Shown one piece after another: positions 1 to 8,971 of a stretch of DNA of 64,000 nucleotides (position 1 is the first letter of the stretch; each line of letters begins with the position of its first letter). The DNA comes from Microbacterium oleivorans. Its GTDB lineage: Bacteria > Actinomycetota > Actinomycetes > Actinomycetales > Microbacteriaceae. The notes under the pieces are model-generated. The model did no database searches and was not told the DNA's origin. It saw nothing but the letters and a program-made list of their open reading frames with translations. Location of the stretch: NCBI RefSeq assembly GCF_001644225.1, contig NZ_LSTV01000003.1, positions 1 to 64,000 on the forward strand. The letters are read 5' to 3'. The translations under genes were made by a program, and so were the position numbers.

Positions 1-810
<810 letters not shown>

Positions 811-1235
811 ACCTGCACTCTGCCACTGACCTCCGACATCGACCCCGCCAAAACGGGCCCAGAACTCACGTTGTGCACACCCCTAAAATGAGAGTCCTCT
901 CATTCTTTGCGGTTCGATCGGCGGCATGCCCCCCCCCGCACCCTCCGTACCGGCGCAGCCCCGCATGAGAGGCCGCGCACCGGCCGCATCCCGAACCGTC
1001 CAGCGCCGCAGCCCCGGCATCCACCCTTCAGCGCACACCATCACCGCGCCGGATTCGGACATCGTCACCGTGTTCGGACCGGATGCCGCCACCTCCTCCG
1101 AATCCGCGCCGTCCTCCGAGTCCGCACCCCGCACCCCACCACACCCAACCCCAACCCCAACCCGCCAGGTCAACCCCCGCGCCACACCTCCCGCACCCGG
1201 CTACCGTGAGCCTCTCCGGCGACGAAAGGCATCGC
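811..1235. other. Gene-poor gap between the DUF222 gene and the first hydrolase
   Basis: No convincing coding frame is seen in this 425-base stretch. It contains the short palindrome at 887-904 and a strongly C/A-skewed segment around 1125-1200 with CCCAA units at 1144-1163. Proline/arginine-rich open frames here follow from the base skew and show no protein-like composition. The downstream end holds the likely start region of the hydrolase at 1236. Confidence 0.6.
887..904. promoter_or_regulatory. Perfect 8-bp inverted repeat AATGAGAG-TC-CTCTCATT
   Basis: AATGAGAG (887-894) and CTCTCATT (897-904) form a perfect inverted repeat with a 2-base spacer. It is A/T-richer than its surroundings and lies 77 bases upstream of the DUF222 gene start. 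It could be an operator, but no regulator gene is next to it. The arms are too weak and AT-rich for a terminator in this genome. Confidence 0.4.
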
Positions 1236-2006
1236 GTGAGGGCACGTCCAGACGGGCCGTCGATCCAGGAGGTCACGGTCGGCGGCAACACCTTCCGCGT
1301 CGTCCTCTCGCCGCGCGCCGACGCGGCGCACACCTACCTCCTGGTGCACGGCATCGGCATGTCGCACCGCTATCTGCGCCGCCTCCACGCCGAGCTGGCG
1401 CACGACCATGCCGTCGTCTCGATCGATCTGCCCGGTTTCGGGGGGCTCCCTCAGCCCCCGCGGGAGCTCGACGTCCCGGCGATGGCCGCCGCGATCGCCC
1501 GCCTCCTCGCGCACCTCGACCTCCCGCCGGTGGTCGCGGTCGGCCACTCGATGGGCAGCCAGTGGGTGATCGAACTCGCCGCGCAGCGTCCCGATCTGAT
1601 CACGCACGTCGTCGCGATGGGTCCCGTCGCCGACGACCGGCACCGCACACCCACAGCCCAGGCACTCGCGCTGGCGCTCGACGTCTTCCGCGAGCCGCCG
1701 CTCGCGAACTGGCTCGTCCTCAGCGACTACGTGAGGTGCGGCATCCCCTGGTACCTGCGGCAACTGCGCCACATGCTCGCCTACCGCACCGAGGACCGGG
1801 TGCGAGCGCTCGCACGCCCTCTGCTCGTGATCCGCGGTGCGCGCGACCCCATCGCGGGGGCGGCGTGGTGTCGACGGCTCTCCGCCGGTGCCGCGGATGC
1901 CGAGACGTCGGAGATCCCCGGCAGCGGACACGTCGTCCAGCACAGCGCCCCGCGACGCGTCGCCGAGGCGATCGTCGCGTTCCGCACACGGCAGGAGGCG
2001 CGATGA
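1236..2006 (+). CDS. Alpha/beta hydrolase
   Basis: A 256-residue alpha/beta-fold hydrolase. Visible motifs are LLVHGIGMSH (oxyanion-hole HG, about residue 35), the nucleophile elbow GHSMGSQW (about residue 105), the acid strand LLVIRGARDPI and the catalytic His in GSGHVVQHS near the C-terminus. Substrate is unknown. The start is uncertain: GTG 1236 has GAAAGG 8 bases upstream and is preferred over GTG 1206, which has none. A longer reading from 1083 would add a Pro-rich tail that looks non-coding. The stop overlaps the ATG of the next hydrolase, so the two are probably translated together. Confidence 0.85.
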   Translation: MRARPDGPSIQEVTVGGNTFRVVLSPRADAAHTYLLVHGIGMSHRYLRRLHAELAHDHAVVSIDLPGFGGLPQPPRELDVPAMAAAIARLLAHLDLPPVVAVGHSMGSQWVIELAAQRPDLITHVVAMGPVADDRHRTPTAQALALALDVFREPPLANWLVLSDYVRCGIPWYLRQLRHMLAYRTEDRVRALARPLLVIRGARDPIAGAAWCRRLSAGAADAETSEIPGSGHVVQHSAPRRVAEAIVAFRTRQEAR

Positions 2007-2692
2007 CCTCCCTCGTCCGGAACGCGGCGTGGTGGGCGTGCGACCACCTCTACGCGCTGCGCTGGCAGGTCGCCGCGACCCTGACGCGCACCGATTCGCG
2101 GCAGTTCCTGGCGGGTGAGCTCACGCCCATCGTCATCCTCCCCGGCGTGTACGAGACGTGGCGGTTCATGACGCCGCTCATCCGCGCGATGCACGACCGC
2201 GGGCATCCCGTGCACGTCCTGCCGGTGCTCCGCCGCAACCGGCGACCCGTCGACGCCGCCGCCGCCCGGGTCGTCGACTACCTCGCCGAGCACGACCTGC
2301 GCGGCTGCGTGCTGCTCGCGCACAGCAAGGGCGGACTGGTCGGCAAACGCGCCATGGTCATCGACGCGCCCACCGGCCGGGTGCGCGCAATGCTCGCCGT
2401 GGCCACCCCGTTCGGCGGATCACGTTACGGCCGACTCATGGTCCTTCCGTCTCTGCGGATCTTCTCCCCGCGCAGCGCCACGATCGTCGCCCTGTCGCGA
2501 GAGCACGAGGTCAACGCGCGCATCGTGTCGGTGTACGGGCAGTTCGATCCGCACATCCCCGAGGGCAGCGAACTGCCTGGCGCCGCCAAGAACGTGCGCC
2601 TCGACACGGGCGGCCACTTCCGGGTGCTCGCCCACCCGCGCGTCATCGCGGAGCTGATCGGTCTCTCCGAGGACGCCCCAGTCGTACCCTGA
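2003..2692 (+). CDS. Lipase-like alpha/beta hydrolase
   Basis: A 229-residue protein starting at the ATG that overlaps the previous stop (ATGA at 2003-2006). Visible motifs are VILPGVYE near the oxyanion region (about residue 43), the elbow LAHSKGGLVGK with the nucleophile Ser in HSKGG, AVATPFGGSRYG as in triacylglycerol-lipase/PGAP1-like proteins, and GGHFRVLAHP for the catalytic His. The first Gly of the usual GxSxG is Ala-His here. It has no signal peptide, so it is probably cytoplasmic. It is the second of three adjacent alpha/beta hydrolases. Substrate cannot be predicted. Confidence 0.83.
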   Translation: MTSLVRNAAWWACDHLYALRWQVAATLTRTDSRQFLAGELTPIVILPGVYETWRFMTPLIRAMHDRGHPVHVLPVLRRNRRPVDAAAARVVDYLAEHDLRGCVLLAHSKGGLVGKRAMVIDAPTGRVRAMLAVATPFGGSRYGRLMVLPSLRIFSPRSATIVALSREHEVNARIVSVYGQFDPHIPEGSELPGAAKNVRLDTGGHFRVLAHPRVIAELIGLSEDAPVVP

Positions 2693-2696
2693 TCGG
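2685..2696 (+). promoter_or_regulatory. Predicted -10 box TACCCT, leaderless start of the third hydrolase
   Basis: TACCCT (2685-2690) ends exactly 6 bases before ATG 2697, the same spacing as at many other genes in the window. It overlaps the end of the preceding gene. This predicts that the third hydrolase is also transcribed on its own, from its start codon. Confidence 0.5.
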
Positions 2697-3341
2697 ATGC
2701 GACTGTACGTCCACAGCGCCGACCGCGACGGCGCATCCGCCTGGCCCTCGTCGGGGCCTGGCGATGCGCAGTACCTCCCGCTCGACCTCACCCTCCCGCT
2801 CGACTCGCTCTCCGCCGCGCCGATGGATGCCGCACCGCGAGGCGTGACTGTGTTCGCCCATTCCGCCGCCGCCGTCCCCGTCGCGCTCGCCGCAGCCCGG
2901 CTGTCGCCCCGAGCTCTCGTCCTCGTCGAGCCCGCGCTCTACGACATCGCTCGCGGACACCCCGCGATCGAGGCCCACATCGCCGAGATCACTCGCGCGA
3001 AAGCCTTCGCCGACACCAGTGACCTCTTCGGCTACTGGTCCATCGTGCGACCGCTCATGTTCGGCGGCGCCGCCGACCCGGCGCGCTGGGAATCCGAGCG
3101 TGCCGGGGTCGCACGCTTCGCGGCGAGGCGACCCCCGTGGGGGTTCGGCGTGGACGCCGCGATGCTGCGCGGCATCCCGACCCTCGTCGTCACGGGCGGG
3201 TGGAACGCCGAGTACGACGCGATCGCCGAGGTGCTCGAGCAACACGGTGCGCATCGCCGGACCCTGACGGGCCATGGTCACCGGCCCCAGGACCACTCCG
3301 ACTTCGCCGCGACCGTCGAGACGTTCCTCGCGGACGTCTGA
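2697..3341 (+). CDS. Small alpha/beta hydrolase
   Basis: A 214-residue alpha/beta hydrolase. The likely nucleophile is the Ser of VFAHSAAAVP (around residue 55) and the catalytic His lies in TGHGHRPQDHSDF near the C-terminus. The strand LVVTGGWNAEYD would carry the acid. The family usually has 230-280 residues, so this is a short member with a reduced lid. It starts 4 bases after the previous stop and ends 6 bases before the convergent menF stop. Function unknown. Confidence 0.8.
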   Translation: MRLYVHSADRDGASAWPSSGPGDAQYLPLDLTLPLDSLSAAPMDAAPRGVTVFAHSAAAVPVALAAARLSPRALVLVEPALYDIARGHPAIEAHIAEITRAKAFADTSDLFGYWSIVRPLMFGGAADPARWESERAGVARFAARRPPWGFGVDAAMLRGIPTLVVTGGWNAEYDAIAEVLEQHGAHRRTLTGHGHRPQDHSDFAATVETFLADV

Positions 3342-3347
3342 CCGCCC

Positions 3348-4592
3348 TCAGGCGAGCGCGTCGACGATCGGGCGAAACTTCACCCGGGTCTCGAGCATCT
3401 CGGTCTCGGGGTCGCTCCCGGCGACGATGCCGGCGCCGGCGTGGGCGATGAGCGCGATGTCGCCCTCGCCGTGCACGTCGAACTGCGCGCACCGCAGCGC
3501 GATGGCCCATTCGCCGTCGCCGTTCGCGTCGATCCACCCGACCGGCCCGGCGTAGCGCCCGCGGTCGAACGGCTCGACCCGACGGATCACCTCGAGCGCC
3601 GCCTGCGTCGGAGTTCCGGCGACCGCCGCCGTCGGGTGCAGCACCTCGACGAGATCGAGCGCCGACGCGTAGCCCGAGAGCGTGCCCTCGACATCCGTCG
3701 CGAGGTGCCACACGTTCGGCAGTTTCAGCATGAACGGCTCGGGCTCGGCCACCAGCGCGGTCGTGTGCTCGCGCAGCGCGGTCAGCACGCTCTGCACGGC
3801 GTACCGGTGCTCGTCGAGGTCCTTCGCACTGGTGGCGAGGGCGACGGATGCCGCGGTGTCGGCGTCGGCGTCGGCCCCGCGCGCGGCGGTCCCCGCCAGC
3901 ACGCGGGCGGTCACGGTGCCGCCCGAGACGGTGACGAGGGTCTCGGGGCTCGCCCCGATCGCGCCGTCGACGGCGAAGGTCCACGTGTCGGGGTAGGCCG
4001 AGGCGAGGGCGCGGACCAGCCGGCGCAGGTCCGACCCGGCGGGCACCGACCCGACCAGGTCGCGGGCGAGAACGACCTTCGCGACTTCGCCGGTCGCGAT
4101 CGCCTCGAGCCCCGCGCGCACCTCCGCCTGGTAGCCGTCGGGGGTGCAGGCCCCCGGTCCGACGATCGCCGACCAGTGCGGTCCGAAGGGGATGGACTGG
4201 GGCTCGGGGCGCTCGGGTTCGCCGTCGGTGAAGACGTGGGTGACCCAGCTCGTGTCGCCGCGGCGGCCGATGATCATCTTCGGCACCGTCAGCGTCGGCG
4301 TCGCCGCACTGTGGGCCGGGTCGAACGGCAGCGCGCCGAACGCGACGAGGCCGGACCCCGGCATCCGCACCTTGTCGTCGACCTCCGCGGCGGCGGACAC
4401 GGCGCGCCACCAGGCGACCGCCGATGCACCCGCCGGGAGTTCCGCGGCGCGGCCCCAGCCGACGAGCATGTCGCCGCGACGCGACCAGACCGTCGGATCG
4501 TCGGGCGCGGCGTACGAGAGGGGGTCGTCGACCGGCTCGATGCGGCGGGTGACGGCGCGCAGCCGGGGAGCGCCGAGCGCAGTCGAAGTCAC
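3348..4592 (-). CDS. menF: Isochorismate synthase
   Basis: Converts chorismate to isochorismate, the first dedicated step of menaquinone synthesis; isochorismate could also feed a siderophore. The 414 residues match the chorismate-binding family. Motifs are KVVLARDL with the catalytic Lys at about 172, GASPETLV (about 213-220), AGTAARG (about 233-239), DLDEH (about 258-262), HPTAAVAGTP, GPVGWIDANGDGEW and the Mg-binding AGAGIVAGSDPE near the end. The GTG start at 4592 is set by a TAGGCT box 6 bases upstream. It is divergent from menG, which supports a role in menaquinone synthesis. No siderophore genes are nearby. Confidence 0.92.
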   Translation of the reverse strand: MTSTALGAPRLRAVTRRIEPVDDPLSYAAPDDPTVWSRRGDMLVGWGRAAELPAGASAVAWWRAVSAAAEVDDKVRMPGSGLVAFGALPFDPAHSAATPTLTVPKMIIGRRGDTSWVTHVFTDGEPERPEPQSIPFGPHWSAIVGPGACTPDGYQAEVRAGLEAIATGEVAKVVLARDLVGSVPAGSDLRRLVRALASAYPDTWTFAVDGAIGASPETLVTVSGGTVTARVLAGTAARGADADADTAASVALATSAKDLDEHRYAVQSVLTALREHTTALVAEPEPFMLKLPNVWHLATDVEGTLSGYASALDLVEVLHPTAAVAGTPTQAALEVIRRVEPFDRGRYAGPVGWIDANGDGEWAIALRCAQFDVHGEGDIALIAHAGAGIVAGSDPETEMLETRVKFRPIVDALA

Positions 4593-4604
4593 GATCTCAG
4601 CCTA
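4593..4604 (-). promoter_or_regulatory. Predicted -10 box TAGGCT of menF
   Basis: On the minus strand TAGGCT (bases 4604-4599) is followed by GAGATC and then the GTG start of menF. The 6-base spacing predicts a leaderless mRNA. The menG promoter in the same 79-base divergent region carries an identical hexamer at the same spacing. Confidence 0.6.
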
Positions 4605-4659
4605 ATCCGGCCGCACCCACCCGAGCCTCGCGCGCAGCCCCTCGGCATCCCGCCCCGAT

Positions 4660-4671
4660 TAGGCTCGACAC
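4660..4671 (+). promoter_or_regulatory. Predicted -10 box TAGGCT of menG
   Basis: TAGGCT (4660-4665) ends 6 bases before the GTG start at 4672, predicting a leaderless transcript. No ribosome binding site is visible before the GTG. Confidence 0.6.
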
Positions 4672-5418
4672 GTGACCGAACAGCCCTCCCGCACCCCGTC
4701 CACCCGCGCGGACCTCGGCAAGGATCCCGCGCGCGTCAGCGGCATGTTCGACGAGGTCGCGGCCGGCTACGACCGCACCAACACGATCCTCAGCCTCGGC
4801 AACGACAAGCTGTGGCGCATCGCGACGACCCGCGCCATCGCCCCGCGTCGCGGCCAGCGGATCCTCGACCTCGCCGCCGGCACCGGCGCCAGCTCGGTCT
4901 CGCTCGCCCGCTCGGGTGCCGAGGTCGTCGCGGGCGACTTCTCGGCGGGGATGATCGCCGAGGGGAAGCGGCGGCACGGCGGCATCCCGAACCTGTCCTT
5001 CGTCGAGGCGGACGCGACGGCCCTGCCCTTCGCCGACGAGGAGTTCGATACCGTGACGATCTCGTTCGGGCTGCGCAACGTGAACGACCCCGACAAGGCC
5101 CTGCGCGAGATGCTCCGCGTCACCAAGCCCGGCGGAAGCCTCGTCATCTGCGAGTTCTCGCACCCGCCGGCAGCGCTCATGCGGGGGCTCTACCGCTTCT
5201 ACAACGACCGCGTCCTGCCCGTCGTCGCGCGGGCGTTCAGCTCGAACGCGGACGCCTACGACTATCTCAACGAGTCGATCCGCGACTGGCCCGATCAGCG
5301 CACCCTCGCCGGCCGCATCCGCGCCGCGGGGTGGGAGCAGGTCGCCTGGCGCGACCTGAGCTTCGGGATCGTCGCACTGCACCGCGCGCGCAAGCCCGCA
5401 ACCCCGGGCCGGGCCTGA
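4672..5418 (+). CDS. menG: Demethylmenaquinone methyltransferase
   Basis: The last step of menaquinone synthesis: SAM-dependent C-methylation of the naphthoquinone ring. The 248 residues match the UbiE/MenG family: [16 protein letters not shown] near the N-terminus, the SAM loop [12 protein letters not shown] (about residues 63-74), the [18 protein letters not shown] segment and CEFSHPP. The GTG start has the N-terminus expected for the family and a leaderless-type promoter. It lies between menF (divergent) and a polyprenyl diphosphate synthase (downstream, 23 bases), so quinone head and tail enzymes are encoded together. Confidence 0.94.
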   Translation: MTEQPSRTPSTRADLGKDPARVSGMFDEVAAGYDRTNTILSLGNDKLWRIATTRAIAPRRGQRILDLAAGTGASSVSLARSGAEVVAGDFSAGMIAEGKRRHGGIPNLSFVEADATALPFADEEFDTVTISFGLRNVNDPDKALREMLRVTKPGGSLVICEFSHPPAALMRGLYRFYNDRVLPVVARAFSSNADAYDYLNESIRDWPDQRTLAGRIRAAGWEQVAWRDLSFGIVALHRARKPATPGRA

Positions 5419-5429
5419 GGCGCGACGGG

Positions 5430-5441
5430 TACGCTGGAGGC
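5430..5441 (+). promoter_or_regulatory. Predicted -10 box TACGCT of the polyprenyl synthase
   Basis: TACGCT (5430-5435) ends 6 bases before ATG 5442. The intervening GGAGGC could also act as a Shine-Dalgarno, but it is too close to the ATG, so a leaderless start is the better reading. Confidence 0.5.
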
Positions 5442-6503
5442 ATGACCCCCCGTCCCGGTACTCCGGGCTCGCAGATCGCGAGCCGTCTCGGCGTAACCGA
5501 GCGCATCTTCGTGGGCCCGCGCATGCGCAAGCTGCTCACCACGGTCGAAGAGGGGCTCGACCTCGTCGAAGCCCGCCTCGCCGGTGAGCTCAAGGTCGGG
5601 GACTCGCTCGCCGACGTCACCTCGCGCTACCTCTACGAGGCGGGCGGAAAGCGGATGCGGCCGATGCTCGCGATCCTCACGGCGCAGCTCGGCTCCGGGG
5701 TCACCGACGACGTCCTCGCCGGCGCGACGGCGCTCGAGATGACCCACCTCGGCTCGCTGTACCACGACGACGTCATGGACGAGGCCGACCGTCGCCGCGG
5801 TGTTCCCAGCGCCCACGCGGTGTGGGGCAACAGCGTCGCGATCCTCACGGGCGACCTGCTCTTCTCGCGTGCCAGCCAGCTCATGGCCCAGGTGGGCGAG
5901 CGCGCCATCCGGCTGCAGGCCGACACCTTCGAGCGCCTCGTGCTCGGTCAGATGCACGAGACCGTGGGCGCCCAGCCGGGCGACGACCCGGTCGACTTCT
6001 ACCTGCAGGTCCTCAGCGACAAGACCGGTTCGCTGATCGCCGCCGCCGCCGAGACCGGCGTCGTCTTCTCCGACGCCTCCGACGAGTACGCCGCCCCGGT
6101 GCGCGAGTTCGGTGAGCGCGTGGGTGTCGCCTTCCAGCTGCTCGACGACGTCATCGACCTGTCGGCCGACGCCGAGGAGACCGGCAAGGTCCCCGGCACC
6201 GACCTGCGCGCCGGCGTGCCGACGATGCCCTACCTGCTCCTCGGCCGTGCGACAGACCCGGCCTCGCAGGCGCTCAAGGTCACGATCGACGAGGGTGTCG
6301 CCCGCATCTCCGACGGCGCCGACCCCGTCATCCTCGACGCCCCGCTCGCGCAGCTGCGCGACCACCCCGCGACCGAGGCCACCCGCCGCCTCGCGCACGA
6401 GTGGTCGGACCGCGCCGTCGCCGCCCTCTCGCCCCTCCCGGACGGCCTCGTCCGAGAGGCGCTCACGCGCTTCGCGCAGGTCGTCGTCGACCGCTCCAGC
6501 TGA
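5442..6503 (+). CDS. Polyprenyl diphosphate synthase (trans-isoprenyl transferase)
   Basis: Condenses isopentenyl diphosphate units to a long-chain prenyl diphosphate, here probably the menaquinone side chain. The 353-residue protein has the GGKRMRP motif (about residues 68-74), the first Asp-rich motif HDDVMDEADRRRG (about 107-119) and the second LLDDVIDLSAD (about 232-242). Length and motifs fit heptaprenyl/octaprenyl/solanesyl-type synthases rather than short-chain geranyl or farnesyl enzymes, but product length cannot be read with certainty. It follows menG on the same strand. The start at ATG 5442 is supported by the promoter spacing. Confidence 0.9.
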   Translation: MTPRPGTPGSQIASRLGVTERIFVGPRMRKLLTTVEEGLDLVEARLAGELKVGDSLADVTSRYLYEAGGKRMRPMLAILTAQLGSGVTDDVLAGATALEMTHLGSLYHDDVMDEADRRRGVPSAHAVWGNSVAILTGDLLFSRASQLMAQVGERAIRLQADTFERLVLGQMHETVGAQPGDDPVDFYLQVLSDKTGSLIAAAAETGVVFSDASDEYAAPVREFGERVGVAFQLLDDVIDLSADAEETGKVPGTDLRAGVPTMPYLLLGRATDPASQALKVTIDEGVARISDGADPVILDAPLAQLRDHPATEATRRLAHEWSDRAVAALSPLPDGLVREALTRFAQVVVDRSS

Positions 6504-6564
6504 TCACCGGCGGAACCGCCGCTTCTTCGTCACGCCCGCGCGCGGGCTCTCGGAAAGGACACCC

Positions 6565-7938
6565 ATGACCAAGCTCCGGCTGGCCATCGTCGGCGCAGGA
6601 CCCGCCGGCATCTACGCGGCGGACATCCTGCTCAAGGCCGAGCGCAAGTTCGACGTCTCGATCGACCTGTTCGACCACCTGCCGGCGCCCTACGGTCTCG
6701 TCCGCTACGGCGTCGCCCCCGACCACCCGCGCATCAAGGGCATCATCAACGCCCTGCGCGACGTGCTCGACCGCGGCGACATCCGCATCTTCGGCAACGT
6801 CCGCTTCGGCACCGACATCACCCTCGCCGACCTGAAGAAGCACTACAACGCGGTCATCTTCGCGACCGGTGCGATCAAGGACGCCGACCTCGACATCCCC
6901 GGCATCGACGCCGAGGGCTCGTTCGGCGCCGCGGATTTCGTCAGCTGGTACGACGGCCACCCGGACTTCCCGCGCGAGTGGCCGCTGGATGCGGCATCCG
7001 TCGCGGTCCTCGGCAACGGCAACGTCGCGCTCGACGTCGCTCGCGTGCTCGCCAAGCACGCCGACGACCTGCTGCCCACCGAGATCCCCGCGAACGTCTA
7101 CGAGGGCCTGAAGGCCTCGCCCGTCACCGACGTGCACGTGTTCGGCCGCCGCGGTCCCGCGCAGGTGAAGTTCACCCCCCTCGAGTTGCGCGAGCTCGGC
7201 GAGCTGCGCGACGTCGACATGGTCGTCTACGACGAGGACTTCGACTACGACGAGGCGTCGAAGGCCGCGATCGCCTCGAACAAGCAGGTCATGGTCATCG
7301 ACCGCGTGCTGCAGTCGTGGCGCCAGCGGCCGAGCGTCAACAACGCCGGCGGCGAGGCGAGTCGCCGGCTGCACCTGCATTTCTGGGCGCGTCCCGTCGA
7401 GATCAAGAAGGATGCCGACGGCCGCGTCGCGGCGATCGTCACCGAGCGCACCCGTCCCGACGGCTCCGGCGGGGTCGAGGGCACGGGCGAGCTCCGCGAG
7501 ATCCCGGTCGGCCAGGTTTACCGTGCCGTGGGCTACTTCGGTTCGCCGCTGCCGGACGTGCCGTTCGACAAGCGCCACGGCGTCATCCCCAACCACGAGG
7601 GTCAGGTGCTGAAGAAGGGCTCGAACGAGCGGGTCCCCGGCGTGTACGCGACCGGCTGGATCAAGCGCGGCCCGGTCGGTCTCATCGGTCACACGAAGTC
7701 CGACGCGATGGAGACCATCCGTCACCTCATCAACGACCAGGCCTCGTGGTGGACCCCCGAGGACCCGTCCGACGACGCGATCATCTCGCTCCTCGCCGAG
7801 CGGCAGGTCGCATGGACGGACCTCGACGGCTGGCACCGGCTCGACGAGCACGAGGTCGCCCTCGGTGCACCGCACGAGCGTGAGCGGATCAAGGTCGTCG
7901 ACCGCGACGAGATGGTGCGGGTCTCGCGCGGGGAGTGA
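6565..7938 (+). CDS. Ferredoxin/adrenodoxin-type NADP reductase (FprA-like)
   Basis: An FAD enzyme that moves electrons between NADPH and ferredoxin, 457 residues as in mycobacterial FprA. It has the FAD-binding AIVGAGPAGIYAADIL (about residues 7-22), APYGLVRYGVAPDH (about 46-59), and the NADP-binding AVLGNGNVALDVARVL (about 147-162). The C-terminal VYATGWIKRGPVGLIGHTK is also typical. The start at ATG 6565 has GGAAAGGA about 7 bases upstream. It lies 61 bases after the prenyl synthase and 7 bases before the next hydrolase, with which it may share a transcript. The electron partner is not encoded nearby. Confidence 0.92.
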   Translation: MTKLRLAIVGAGPAGIYAADILLKAERKFDVSIDLFDHLPAPYGLVRYGVAPDHPRIKGIINALRDVLDRGDIRIFGNVRFGTDITLADLKKHYNAVIFATGAIKDADLDIPGIDAEGSFGAADFVSWYDGHPDFPREWPLDAASVAVLGNGNVALDVARVLAKHADDLLPTEIPANVYEGLKASPVTDVHVFGRRGPAQVKFTPLELRELGELRDVDMVVYDEDFDYDEASKAAIASNKQVMVIDRVLQSWRQRPSVNNAGGEASRRLHLHFWARPVEIKKDADGRVAAIVTERTRPDGSGGVEGTGELREIPVGQVYRAVGYFGSPLPDVPFDKRHGVIPNHEGQVLKKGSNERVPGVYATGWIKRGPVGLIGHTKSDAMETIRHLINDQASWWTPEDPSDDAIISLLAERQVAWTDLDGWHRLDEHEVALGAPHERERIKVVDRDEMVRVSRGE

Positions 7939-7945
7939 GGCTCCG

Positions 7946-8971
7946 ATGAGCCGCGAGTGGGAGACGGACGTCCTCGGGCGTCCGTTCCAGTCCCTGACGC
8001 TGCCCCTCGGCGCCGACCAGGAGGGCGAGGTCGTCGCGACGCTCGTCCGCCTCGAGCCGCCGACGCTCGCGCGGCTGACGGGACCGCTGCGCGACGTCGA
8101 CGTCCTCTATCTCCACGGCTGGTCCGACTACTTCTTCCAGGTCGAGCTCGCCCGGTTCTGGACCTCGCACGGAGCGCGGTTCCACGCGCTCGATCTGCGC
8201 AAGTACGGCCGCAGCCTGCGCCCCGGACAGACGCCCGGCTTCGTGACGTCGCTCGAGGTGTACGACGCCGACATCGCCACAGCCCTCGAAGCGATGGGCC
8301 ATGGTCTCGAGGGTGCGCCGTCGCGGCGCCGGCTCGTGATGATGGGGCATTCGACGGGCGGCCTCACCGCCACGCTCTGGGCCTCGCGGCACCACGGGCG
8401 CCTTGCGGGGCTCGTCCTCAACAGCCCGTGGCTCGAGCTGCAGATCGGCACCCTCGGGCGCCAGGCGCTGTCGCCGCTCGTGCAGATGCGGGCGCGCGTC
8501 GATCCGTTGGGTGCGCACCCCGTCGTCGACCTCGGCTTCTACACCCGCGCGCAGACCGAGGTGGGCGCACTGCCCGTCCGCGGCTACCGGCGAGAGTGGC
8601 GGCCCGAGCGCGGGTTCCCGACGCACCCGGGCTGGCTCGCCGCGATCGTCGAGGGGCACCGTCGGGTGTCGGCGGGCATCGACGTGGGCGTTCCGACCCT
8701 CGTGATGCTGTCGACCGCGTCGACGAATCCGTTCGCGTGGAACGCCGAGATGACCGGAAGCGACTCTGTGCTCGTCGTCGACGACATCGCCCGCGCCGCC
8801 ACCCGGATCGGGCGCGACATCACGCTCGCGCGGATCGAGGGCGGCATCCACGACCTCTTCCTGTCGCGTCCGGGCCCTCGCGAGCAGGCCTACCGTGCGC
8901 TCGAGCGGTGGCTCACGACGAGTGCGATCGGGCGCTCGCGCGGTTCGAGGCGATCCCGAGCGTCAGGCTGA
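7946..8971 (+). CDS. Alpha/beta hydrolase (serine lysophospholipase-like)
   Basis: A 341-residue cytoplasmic alpha/beta hydrolase. It shows VDVLYLHGWSDYFFQ (oxyanion region), MMGHSTGGLTATLWAS with the nucleophile Ser in GHSTGG (about residue 136), and GGIHDLFLS with the catalytic His near the C-terminus. The layout resembles monoacylglycerol lipase/lysophospholipase-like proteins. The ATG at 7946 lies 7 bases after the FprA-like stop. The last 59 bases overlap the 3' end of the convergent MFS gene, so the Arg/Ser-rich tail (GRSRGSRRSRASG) may be a by-product of that overlap. Substrate unknown. Confidence 0.85.
   Translation: MSREWETDVLGRPFQSLTLPLGADQEGEVVATLVRLEPPTLARLTGPLRDVDVLYLHGWSDYFFQVELARFWTSHGARFHALDLRKYGRSLRPGQTPGFVTSLEVYDADIATALEAMGHGLEGAPSRRRLVMMGHSTGGLTATLWASRHHGRLAGLVLNSPWLELQIGTLGRQALSPLVQMRARVDPLGAHPVVDLGFYTRAQTEVGALPVRGYRREWRPERGFPTHPGWLAAIVEGHRRVSAGIDVGVPTLVMLSTASTNPFAWNAEMTGSDSVLVVDDIARAATRIGRDITLARIEGGIHDLFLSRPGPREQAYRALERWLTTSAIGRSRGSRRSRASG

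Noticed and set aside
883-1209. Open frames of about 100 codons on both strands in the gap before the first hydrolase
   Set aside because: They are Pro/Arg/His or Gly/Ala-rich products of the local C/A skew, have no ribosome binding site or promoter spacing, and resemble no protein family.
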